Shown: positions 12,351 to 23,691 of the stretch, one piece after another | Position numbering within the stretch: position 1 is the first letter of the stretch | How the letters are laid out: the number at the start of each line of letters is the position of its first letter | Origin: Paragordius varius | Lineage: Eukaryota; Nematomorpha | Assembly (NCBI GenBank): GCA_964247055.1 | Contig: OZ176058.1 | Span: 372,001-436,000 of the forward strand | Direction of reading: 5' to 3' | DNA: 64,000 nucleotides | Notes under the pieces: model-generated | What the model was told of the DNA's origin: nothing | Database searches by the model: none | Seen by the model: the letters and a program-made list of their open reading frames with translations, nothing else | Translations under genes and position numbers: made by a program

Positions 12351-13470
12351 TACTAGCTATCAATTAATTTATTTAAAATACCATTTCTTCCTTTGTTGGG
12401 ATTAATCTATATAGTTTTTTAATTTTTGAATGAAATTCAAATATATTTAATATAATTTGTGCAAAATGATAAATTTCAAATTTCAGTAAAATTTATTTTA
12501 TTATTTCTATCCTTAATTTTAAACCAGATATAATGTTGTTTTAAATAAATACTTATTGGTTTTAATGTTATTGATGATTAAAGATTATAAATATAATTTA
12601 TACCATTTTGATTGTTTCAAATTTTAACTAGCTTTAAATATAATTAAAATATGATCTACTGATTAAATCAATCTAAAAATATATAACAAACTCAAATTTG
12701 AAATTTTAATTACAATTTAAAAAAATAATTTAATATACTGTGTAAACTAGATTTTCCATATCAAAATTTACTAAACTTTCAAAAATAAATACTTTAACGA
12801 ACAATAATAAATGAATTCCACGAAAACAGCTAATTTTTAAAATATCGGCATATTATTTTAAGAACACTGAGTGGTATGGATAAAAAATCAATTTTCCTGT
12901 AATGTTTTTGCCTTTAACTCAAAAATTATTTAATTATATATATAATGTTTTATGCTTAGTATATGTTTATAATATAAGGATTGACTGTATATAATATATT
13001 TTTCCTTTTTTATTGACTTTTTATTTGTAAAATAGATGGCATATTTATATAAAATTATCTGGAACTTAATACAATAGATAAAAATAAACATTAAAATATA
13101 TAGTAACTAATAGTTAAATGGCACAACCAAAAAAAAGAATAATCAAAAAATCTGAACCCAAAAAAAACAATAGATAAATAAATATATATATATATATATA
13201 TCAATAAATATAAAAATGAAATAAATACGCATCTTTAAAAGAATTTAGATTCGGAATATGTAATAAATTTCAAATAATTTTTGAATGTAAAATAAAAATT
13301 TTTTATTTAAAATTAAAATATTATAAAGGTAATTTCGCAAATTTTTTTGAATAATTGAATGTAAAAATTATAAAAATAATGAAGTTTAAAACCTTATATA
13401 ATAATATGATATTTACAGCCCCATCTTTTTTAGCTGATATAACTTTATGGCTAAAAATTTATTATATAAA
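12351..13470 (-). repeat. Intergenic block with inverted copy at about 52620-53653
   Basis: Reads as the reverse complement of 52620-53653, with shared landmarks atactgtgtaaactag and aatacgcatctttaaaagaa. No gene. A (TA)n run lies at 13180-13201. Confidence 0.7.
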
Positions 13471-13715
13471 CCATTTACAATTCAAATTCACCCTTATACA
13501 ATTCAAATTCACCCTCAAATAAATAACATGTTTTTTAAGATTAAAAATTACCTATATATCTTATATATTTTTTAAAAATAAAATTTTGTTTAAAATTAAA
13601 ATATTACTTTAAAAAAGAATAAACTATACCATAAGCATATATTTCATATTAATAATGAGTTATATTAGTTCGAAAACACATAATTTATTTTTAGGGTGAA
13701 TTTGAACTGTAAATG
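13471..13715. mobile_element. M2 element
   Basis: CCATTTACAATTCAAATTCA at the left; gggtgaatttgaactgtaaa at the right. Short subterminal 21-bp repeats. The core includes accataagcatatatttcat and ttagttcgaaaacacataat. Confidence 0.8.
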
Positions 13716-14329
13716 AAATATTATAAATTACCCCATATAATTCGGTTTTAATAATGTTTAATCTATAAATTCGAATAAATATATAAATTAAAATAAAAAT
13801 TCCATGGATGTGGTTTTGTTACATATGTATATCAATACACATTTTTTATAATAAGGGACAATAAGCTATTTTTAAGAAAATTACAAACTTTTAATTATTA
13901 TTCGAAATTGTAAAATTTACTGTAGAAAAAACTAGGTAAAAATATTGTTATCTTTAAGAAAATAGTAAATTTTATTTTTTAATTTTAAATTTTAATTACA
14001 ATTGCTGTAAATAAGCTAGGAAAAATAAAAATTGTTTCAAAACAATTTGATTATATTTCAAGCAAATTTATAGTTATAGCAAATTGTCACGTCTAAAAAT
14101 AATTGAATATATATTGTAAGCTAAGTACCTATTTTAAATTGTAGTTTAAAATACTTAAACAATGACAGCTAAGTATTGAATTATCATCATATTATTGTAA
14201 AAGGACTGTGTTTTAGAAATAAATCAACTTTATTGTAATGTTTGCCTTTAACTCAAAAATTATTTTATGTTTTATAATGTTTTATGCGTAATGTGTACTT
14301 ACAAAATGAGGATTGACTGTATATATATA

Positions 14330-14625
14330 CAGTAAAAATTGATATTATACGGACAAAATGTAAAAATATAAAGACAAATATTTTTTTTCTAAAAGACAAC
14401 CATACTTTTTTAAATCTTAATTATTCTCATATAAATTATATAATAACAATTTAAAATTATATTATTAATTGTGACACCAATATAGATATTAATTCTATAA
14501 TATGCAATTTAAAACGATGAGTTCTATTTAAAAAAATGAAGCTTAAAGTATGGGGTTGTTTTTTAGAAAAAATATTTGTCTTTATATTTTTACATTTTAT
14601 TCGTGCGTAGTTTCAATTTTTACTC
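14330..14625. mobile_element. M1 element
   Basis: Ends cagtaaaaattgatattata and gtagtttcaatttttactc, TA at the left. Inverted counterpart at 50232-50519, which shares the core cacaattaataat/gtgacaccaatatag variant. Confidence 0.82.
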
Positions 14626-14702
14626 TATGTCTTTTAAAATGTAAAACTATATCAAATAATTGATCATTCAAGACAATAAATTATAAACCTTTTTTTAATA
14701 TA

Positions 14703-15032
14703 CCATTTATTCAAATTCACCTTTAAACAATTCAAATTCACAATTGAACAATTCAAATTCACCCTCGAACAATTCAAATTCACCCTAAAAATAAATTATG
14801 TGTTTTCGAACTAATATAACTCATTATTAATATAAAATATACCTTTATGGCATAATTAATTATTTTTTTCAGTATTATTTTAATTTAAAACAAAATTTTA
14901 TTTTTTAAAAATATATTATATATTAAAAAACATGTTATTTATTTGAGGGTGAATTTGAATTGTTCAAGGGTGAATTTGAATTGTTCGAGGGTGAATTTGA
15001 ATTGTTTAAGGGTGAACTTGAACTGTAAATGG
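14703..15032. mobile_element. M2 element with expanded 21-bp repeats
   Basis: Flanked by TA. Three to four 21-bp units on each side; the minus-strand open frame over the right repeats reads as SPLNNSN repeats and is not a gene. Confidence 0.85.
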
Positions 15033-15076
15033 TATAACATAATCTATTGTTTTGAGTTGCGAAAAAAGAAAAGATA

Positions 15077-15366
15077 CAATAAATATTGAAATTATACGGA
15101 CAAAATGTAAAAATATAAAGACAAATATTTTTTTCAAAAGACAACCGTACTATTTTAATCCTTAATTTTATTAAATATTACTCATTTATTTAAACTGCAA
15201 AGTATATAGAATATATATTGGTAATACAAACAATGAAATATTTTAAGATTACGATTAAATGCTTATAATATGATAAATTAAGTTTGAAAAAGTATGGTTG
15301 TCTTTTGAAAAAATAATTATTTCTTTATATTTTTACGATTTGTCCGTATAATTTTAATTTTTACTG
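15077..15366. mobile_element. M1 element
   Basis: Ends caataaatattgaaattata and tataattttaatttttactg, flanked by TA. Counterpart at 56926-57209. Confidence 0.82.
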
Positions 15367-15394
15367 TATAATGGTAATACTCTTAATCATATAT

Positions 15395-15720
15395 TTTTGA
15401 TATTAAATAATATATCAGTTTTATGGGAAAAATAAAAATCAATTTTCTTACCTTTTGTCTTTATAATTAAATGCAAAAAAATTAATTATAAAGATGGCAT
15501 AATTATATAAGTAAAAATAGGGTTATATAATTCAATTTAAACAAATATTTCATATCTCATAACATAATATTATCAAGTTGAGTTATAAAAGATATTATTT
15601 TAAAAAATTTATCGCATTTATTAGGGAATTTAATAAGGTATCAAATTATTTTCTTTCATACATCTTTCTGTCTTTTACGCCAGGTTTTAAATGGCGAAAT
15701 TTTTGGCTATAATCTACACT
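15395..15720 (-). repeat. M4 block copy 2
   Basis: A direct repeat of the 11240-11610 block and inverted relative to the 47.6, 56.6 and 59.4 kb copies. It contains tgtcttttacgccaggtttt and gatggcataattatat. Confidence 0.75.
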
Positions 15721-15898
15721 TTAATTATATCTAAAATAAAAAAATGACCTTAAAATTGAAATTAACAATTAAAACGTGTAAAAACATAAAGACCAACCTA
15801 TTTTTTGACACCTTATTTTTTCCAACATAAATTATTTAGAAAAAATCTTTTATATAGAGTTAAAAGCAATTAATGAGTTAAAAAAATGCAGTAAAAAC

Positions 15899-16184
15899 TG
15901 AAATTACTATGGACAAAACGTAAAAATATAAAGACAAATATTTTTTTTAAAATACAACAACCATACTTTTTAAAACCTTTATTTTTGCTATATAAAATAT
16001 TTAATTATAATCGTAATTTACATATTTGATTGTGCTACCAATTTAAATTTCTATATATTATATACTTTGTAGTTTAAAATAATGAGTGATATGTAAAAAA
16101 ATCAAGATTAAAAAAAATATGGTCGTCTTTTAGATAAAAATATTTGTCTTTATATTTACCCGTAAAATCGTACAATTTTTACTG
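15899..16184. mobile_element. M1 element
   Basis: Ends cagtaaaaactgaaattact and gtacaatttttactg. Counterpart at about 58931-59207 in the mirrored mosaic. Confidence 0.78.
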
Positions 16185-16409
16185 TAATTATTGCCATATA
16201 TATCAAAGGGGGCAGTATTATTGGTTTAGAGTTATTTTTTCACCTTTTACTATTCTTATTAGCCAATAATAATTCTCTTTGCTATTGAATATGCTATTTG
16301 GCAATAATTGATAACTTTCTAGCATATATACTTACTCATATTGTATCTTGAAATACAAAAATTATCTCTTTGGGTCAAAAAATCTGTGTAAATATATGCT
16401 TTATGTGTA

Positions 16410-16751
16410 ATCTATCTATACGTTAATAGCACAATCAAACAGTTAAAATCAATCAGATATATTAAAATAATTATAGATTTAAAAAGTATGGAGTTGCCTT
16501 TTACAAAAAATATAAACTTTATATTTTTACGTTTGTCGTGACGATAAATTCATACATATTTAATTTTACCATTGCAAAATATGGAATTGATTGTGTAGGT
16601 ATTATACATTTCTATTTCACAATTTAATATTTAAAAAAAGGATTTATATTGAAAGAAATCAAGATTAAAATAATGGGGTTGTATTTTAGAAAAAAACATT
16701 TGTCTTTATATTTTTACCTTTTGTCTTTCCGTATAATATCATTTGTTACTG
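16410..16751. mobile_element. M1 fragments, probably two overlapping
   Basis: One right arm at 16480-16535 and another ending gttactg at 16751. The left ends are degraded. The 73-codon plus-strand frame here lies on transposon sequence and is not supported. Confidence 0.55.
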
Positions 16752-17677
16752 TAATTTACAGTCTATTTCATACTTTGCAGTTTAAAACAATGATTCACAT
16801 CATAAAATTCAGCTGTCCTTTTTTACAGAAACCAAATTTATATTTATGTTTTTTCTATTTGCTTCTATAATTTGGATTTCACAATACTTTTTTTACCAGA
16901 TATTTATTTTACCAATGTATTTTATAATTTCCCCTAGCAAGCTTAAATTTTACTTATGTTCTAGGCATGAAAATTTCTCCGTGCCCCGTATTAAAACAAT
17001 GTTAATTTAAAACGTTAATTCATTATAAATTATTAGGTAAAACAGATTAAACAATATTTTATAAGGGCAAACCTATTTTTATCTTAATATTTTGAAATTT
17101 TCAATCAATTATACAAAAAAAGCAAATAAAATTTTTCAAATATATATATATAATACTCTACGTGAAAAATGGTGAAAATGCTTTTTATAAAGTAAAATTT
17201 ATTAGAAACAACCAGGAGATTTCTCTTTTTATTGTCTATTATATAAATTTACTTTTGAGTTTAAACAAAATTTTTGGCAAACAAATTTAAATTAAATTTT
17301 TATTTTTGCAATTTATAAATATAATTGCCATATGTAATACATGCATTCAAGATCTCCACCTGTTTTAATCAATTGATTTTTTTTATAACAAAATTTTTAA
17401 TTTTTAACCCTATTTACCCCTATTTTGAAGCTGAAATCCTTATTTTGATAGCAAAAAAATCTAATTCTTATATTTAATCTTTCCTTTTTTATCAATCGAA
17501 GTTCTAAAGGTAATTAGTAATATAATTTTATATTTTAAATTTATATCTAAATATTTCAAATCTAAATCAATTTTTTCATAATTTAAATATTTTCTACCCA
17601 TAGTTAATTATATATTTTTAATTTATTAACCTACCTTAATTTAATTATATAAATGTATAAATATATATATATATATA
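16752..17677. other. Intergenic stretch, nothing recognised
   Basis: It is less monotonous than the introns but has no open frame of note, no repeat family and no RNA-like structure that I can support. Confidence 0.5.
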
Positions 17678-17952
17678 CAGTGAAAATTGAAATTAACGTA
17701 CAAAACCGAAAAAATATAAAGACAAAAATTTTTTTCTAAAAAACAACCCCATACTTTTTAAATATTGATTTATTTCAAATTTACTCTTTTAAACTAAAAA
17801 TTATAAAATAAAAATGTAAATCATTTATGTATTTTACCATTTTAATCTAATATTCTATAAATCAATAATTAAGGTTTAAAAAAGTTAGGGTTGACCTTTA
17901 GTAAAAAAAAATTGTCTTTATATTTTAACGTTTTGTCCGTATAATTTCATAT
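17678..17952. mobile_element. M1 element abutting copy R exon 1
   Basis: Starts cagtgaaaattgaaattaac after TA; ends gttttgtccgtataatttca with a decayed terminus. It mirrors 8976-9210, so the insertion probably predates the inverted duplication and marks the old 5' flank. Confidence 0.8.
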
Positions 17953-18017
17953 CTATATATATATATTTTAAATTTTTTTACAAAATATTTTAATTTTTAG
18001 ATATTTTTTGAAACCAA
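17953..18017 (+). promoter_or_regulatory. Immediate 5' flank of DGAT1 copy R
   Basis: 65 bp between the M1 element and the first ATG, conserved with copy L through tttttagatattttttgaaa. This is either 5' UTR or an intron end followed by UTR. No recognisable core promoter. Confidence 0.4.
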
Positions 18018-18166
18018 ATGTCAAATAATATAGAAAATCAAAAAATGTCTTTAAATATGGAAAAAGAAAATCTAAAAACTCAAAATCTCGATTCAAGATC
18101 AGCTGATAAAGATGGCGACCTTAAAAAAGTTCGGAAAAAACCTCGAATAAATCGGAAAGAACGAAA
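18018..18166 (+). CDS. DGAT1: DGAT1 copy R exon 1
   Basis: It encodes the N terminus, 49 codons plus 2 nt, starting [20 protein letters not shown] and ending in a basic stretch [12 protein letters not shown] poorly conserved, charged, cytosolic N terminus is typical of DGAT1. The donor is gttttt after CGA AA. A second in-frame ATG at codon 10 is the start equivalent to copy L. The tract tttttag at 17994-18000, also present in copy L, might be an acceptor for a 5' UTR intron. Confidence 0.85.
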
Positions 18167-20132
18167 GTTTTTCTTGGAAATTTAAATTTTTTACAAAAAA
18201 TATTTTTTTTTAAATTTTATAAATTTTTTAAAATTATCATTTTTGATAAAAATTATTTTTTTATATTTTGAAAAAATTTTATTTTTGATAAAATTTTATT
18301 TTTTATAATTTTGTTTAATTTTTTCAAAAATAAATTTAATTTTTTGAAAATTAAATTTAATTTTTGAATTTGGTTTTTTATTTTTTTTAAAAATTTTATT
18401 TTTTATTAAATTAATATCCATATTTAATTTTTGAAATTAATTGAATTTTATATTTATTTAACACATAAATATTGTTTAATTTTAATTATTTTAGTTTTTT
18501 GGTTGTATAATTTTTTAATTTTTTTTATAGCTGTTTTATTTAGATTTTTATATTTAATTTTTTATTTTTTTAAAATAATTTAAAACCGCCTTTTCTGATT
18601 CTGTCAATTTTGGATGTAATATAAATAAAAAATTAATATTCTTATATTAAAATATTTTTATTTCAATACAAATTATCAATATTTAAAAAATAAATAAAAT
18701 TTAATAAATTATTTTTTGTTATTTGAAAATTTAATAAATTATTTTTATTTCAATACAAATTATCAATATTTAAAAAATAAATAAAATTTAATAAAATATA
18801 AATATTATTTTTGAATTTAAAATTAATTAATTTTTCTAAAATAATAAATTTAAATTTTTAATTTTTTATATTTTATTTTTTTAATTTTTTATAAAATTAA
18901 ATTATAAATTATTTATTTTTTAGAGTTCATTCAGCCAAAGACTCCTTGTTTACAAGTTCAAGCGGTTTTGCAAATTATAGAGGGCTGTTTAATCTCGCCA
19001 TGATTTTATTGGTAAAATTATTTATTTAATTAATATTTTTTTAATAAATTTATATTTTCATTAATTATTTAATTAATAGAAATATATTTTTAAATTAAAA
19101 ATAAATATTTACTGTATAAATGATTTTTAATCAATTTAATTATTTAAATTATAATAAATATTTTTCATTAAATTTATATTATATTTTTTAAAAAATAATA
19201 ATGTTTTTTTATAAAATATTACTTTTTATAAATTATTTAAAATATATAATAATTTTACAATATTTTAAGTAAAAAAATTTTTATTGTAAAACTAACATAT
19301 TTTTGAAAATAAATATTTTTTTTTTGAAATATATATTTTTTTATAGAATTTTAATATTTATAAATTATTTAAAAGAATAATTATTTTTTTTTTCAATTTA
19401 ATTTATTTAAAATATTTATTACATATTTTTAATATAATGAAAAAACGTGTATAATATTTTATACAATATTAAATTATTTATTTTTAATAAAAAAATTTTT
19501 TTAATAAATTTAAAATTTATTCAATTAAAAAAATATTTTTATTTATAGATATACATTTATATATATTTTTTATAAAAAATTTTTTTTTATCTGTTTAAAA
19601 AATTATTGAAATTAAAAAAAAAATTTAAATTATTTAAGTTTTAACTTTTTAATTAAAATGTATTTATTTCTTTAATTTATAATAAATATTTTTTTATTTA
19701 TTTAAAAATTATTTAAATTCTTGAGAATGTCATTAAATATAGAAATATTTTTAAAAATATTTTTTTTTAAAATAAATCCAAAAAATTAAATTTTTAGATC
19801 TTTTACAAACCTAAATCATTTTATTAAATAAATATTTAATTATTTCAAAAAATTTTCAATTAAAAAAAATATGTATTTGGATATTTTTAATTAAAAATAT
19901 TTCTATTTTATAAAATATTTATAGAAAAAATTTTTATATTTTTTTTTAAAATGTTTATTTTTTTTATTAATTTTTATATTTTTTAAAATTATTTATATTA
20001 TTTCATAAAAAATTAATTTTTTTAAAAAATTTAATTTATAAATATTATTAATTATCATATGTTAATCAGGTGGTATCCTCGCCTTGCTCTTGATGTGATA
20101 AAAATATAGAATTTTTTTTTAATATTTTTTAA

Positions 20133-20176
<44 letters not shown>

Positions 20177-23100
20177 TTAAATTATTTCAAAATTATATTT
20201 TGTAATTGGTAAATTTAAAAACATATTTTAAATTTTTTTTTAATTTTTAATTTTTTTTGTTTTTAAATAAAGAATATTTTTTTTATTAAATTTATATATA
20301 TTATAATTTTTTAAAAATTTTTCAAATTATATAAATTTTAATTAAAAAAATATTATAAATAAAATTTTTATTTTATTAAAAATTTCAAATTAATAAAAAT
20401 ATATTATTTATTTTTTTTTAAATTTGTTTTATATTATATAATAAAAATTAAAAAAATTTAAATTATTATTTCAAAAATAATAAAATATTTTTAAAAATTT
20501 ATAATTTTTTAAATTATCATATGTTAATCAGGTGGTTTCCCATTTAAGACTGGCTTTTGACAATGTGATTTAAAATTGAAATATTTTTCAAATTTTTCTT
20601 ATTAATTTGAAAATTTTATTTTTAAAAAATAAATTAAAATTATTTTAATTAATATATATATATAATTTAATTTTTAAAAATTATGTAAAATATTTCAAAA
20701 TTATTTAAATTAAAAAATCCAAAATATTATTATAAAAAAAACTATTTTTTTATTTTTAATTAACTATATTTTTTTATTTTCATAATTATATAAATTTAAA
20801 TTATTCAAATTAAAAAAATATAAACTATAAATAACTATTTTTTTAAATATTTTAAAAAATTTTAAATTTTTTTTATCTAAAAATTATTTTTTTAAATTAT
20901 CATATGTTATTCAGGTGGTTTCCCATTCAAGACTGGCTCTTGAGAATGTCATTAATATATATATATTTTAAAAATTAAAGTTAAAATATAAAAGATTTTA
21001 TATTATATATCTATATATAAATTATTTTATTTTTTTTAAAAATTATCCAAATTAAAAATTATATTTTCGGATAATAATTAAATAAATTTTTTTTCCAATT
21101 ATATATTCCTTTTTGTATAATAAAATTAATAATTATTTCAAAATTTTCAAATTTTGAAATTAATAAAATAATTCAAATTTAAATTAAAAAATAAATTAGT
21201 AAATTTAATATATAAATTTTTTTTTTGATTTTTATTTTTTAATAAAATAAAAAATATCTATTTTTTTTATTTAATCAGGTGGTTAGCCATTCAAGACTGG
21301 CTCTTGAGAATGTGATATTATTTATATAATTTTTAAAAAATTTTATTATAATTTGTAAAAATTATTTAAATTTAAAAATCCAAAAAAATATGTTAAATAA
21401 ATTTTTTTATTTAATTTATAAAAAAATTTAGTTTATAGTTAAATAAAATATTTTTTTATTTTTAATTAAAAATATTTTTATTTAAATTAAAAAAAATATT
21501 TTTTTAAAATTATCATATGTTTAACAGGTGGTTTCCCATTCGAAGTTAGCCCTTGAGAATGTGATTAAAAAATAAAAAAAATTGATATTTTTCAAAAATT
21601 AAAAAATATTATTTTGAAAAATTTTAATATATAATTATTTCAAAATTATTCAAATCAAAATTTTTTAAATTTTATTTTATAAAAAATATTTTTTAAAAAT
21701 TACCTCAAAATTATTTTAATTAAAAAATTCAAAAAATATGTTAAATAAAAATTTTTATTTAATTTTTTATATAAAATTATATAGATATAAAAAATTATTT
21801 ATATCAAAATAAATTAAAAAAAATATTTTTTTAAAATTATCATATGTTTAACAGGTGGTTTCCCATTCTCGGTTAGCTCTTGAGAATGTGATAAAGTATG
21901 GCATTCTGGTGGATCCAATAGCTTGGGTTACTTTTTTCCTCCGGGACCCTTATCATTGGCCCTGTACTTGTCTGTTCCTATGTATGAATGCTAATCATAT
22001 GTTTTCAAGCATATGATTTGAGAAAAAAACATATTACATTTATGTTTTGAATGTGATTTAAAAGTTTTAAAAGTTATTGAAAATATATGATTAGGGACGT
22101 TTTTCTAAAAATATATATGTTTTGTATAACATGTGATTTGAGAACGTTTTTTTAGAACATAGATATATTTTAGAAATACATATGATTTTACTTGAAAACA
22201 TATGTTTTTTTTATATAATACATATTATTTTTGCTTGAAAACATATGATATGAAAAAAATAATAAAATTATTGAAAAACATATGATTTGGGAATTTTTAA
22301 AACAATGATAAATATATTTTCTGTTTTAAAAGTTAAATTATATATTTTTTTCCTCCGGAATCCATATCATTGGCCCTGCACTTGTCTGTTCCTATGTATG
22401 AATGCGTTAATCATATGATTTTTGCTTGAAAACATGTGTTTTAAAGATTTTGTAAGATTGTGTTTTTTTAAAAAAGTTAAAAAATATGTGTTTTGAGGAC
22501 GTTTTCTAATTTATTTTGTGAAAGAGTGTTTTTAAAATATAGATCTTTTCTGTTTGAAAATTTGCGCTAATCATATGATTTTTGTTGAAAACAAATGTTT
22601 CGAAAAACATACGTTTTAAAAAACTATAAAAAGAATATTTGTGTGTTTTACCTTAAAATGTGTGGGAAAATAATTCTTTTTTAATAATTATATTTAATAA
22701 ATTAAGAACTTTTCTTAAAAAGAGTCTCAGTATAAAAATGTGTGTTTATTAAGAAAATATATTTATATGTGTTCGTTTAACTCCGGGATCCTTATCATTG
22801 GCCATGCACTTGTCTGTTTCTATGTATGAATGCTAATCATATGATTTTTTGAAATTATGTGTTTTGAAAACATATGATTTATAAAAAAACATATGTTTAG
22901 CAAAAACATGTGTGATTTAAAAGTTATAAAATATTGAAAAACATATGTAATTTTTGTTTGAAAACACATATGTTTAGAAAAATATATTTGAGGGAGTTTT
23001 TTAAAACAAATATTTTTTTTTAGAAAATATATTTTTTTAAATATTTTTATTTATTTTTTTTAATAAATTTTTTGGTAAAGAATTATATTTTTATGGGTTT

Positions 23101-23605
23101 ATATTGATGGGTAATTATGTTTACATGTATAAAAAAATAAATGTTTTTATAAATTTGGTGAAATTTTTTTATAAAAATACTGAAAAAAAAGTTTTTCAAA
23201 GAGAGTTATAAAAGTTTTACAAAGTTTTAAAAACTCATGATTATGAAATTTATGTAGAAATATTTGTTTGTTAAAAAATTGTAAACAATAAATGATTTTT
23301 GTGATAAAAACATAGTTTAAACCATTTACAATTTAAATTCACATCCTATTAACATAAATTATGTGGTTTTTAAAAAGTTACACCTATAGATTTTTAGATA
23401 TGCTATTAAAAAATAAAAAATTTTTGTTTTAAATTAAAAAAAAACTGAAAAGATAAAAAACTATCCGTCATAAAGATATATTTCATATTAATAATGAGTT
23501 ATATTAGTTTTTGATATAATAATTTATTTTTAAGGTAAAAGTGAAATGTCCAAAGGTAAATTTGAATTGTAAATGATATAAATATATATTTAATTTTTTA
23601 TTTCA

Positions 23606-23641
<36 letters not shown>

Positions 23642-23660
23642 TTTTTTATTTCAAAATATA

Positions 23661-23691
<31 letters not shown>

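Larger units (their letters stand above)
8881..18017. other. Divergent 5' flank shared by the two DGAT1 copies
   Basis: This spacer of about 9.1 kb lies between the two start codons. It has no supported gene. It contains at least nine M1 copies or fragments, three M2-type elements, and blocks M3-M6. Direct repeats link about 11.2-12.35 kb with 15.4-16.2 kb. Any promoters for the two divergent genes must lie here, most likely next to the exon 1 ends, but no specific core promoter can be recognised in this composition. Confidence 0.7.
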
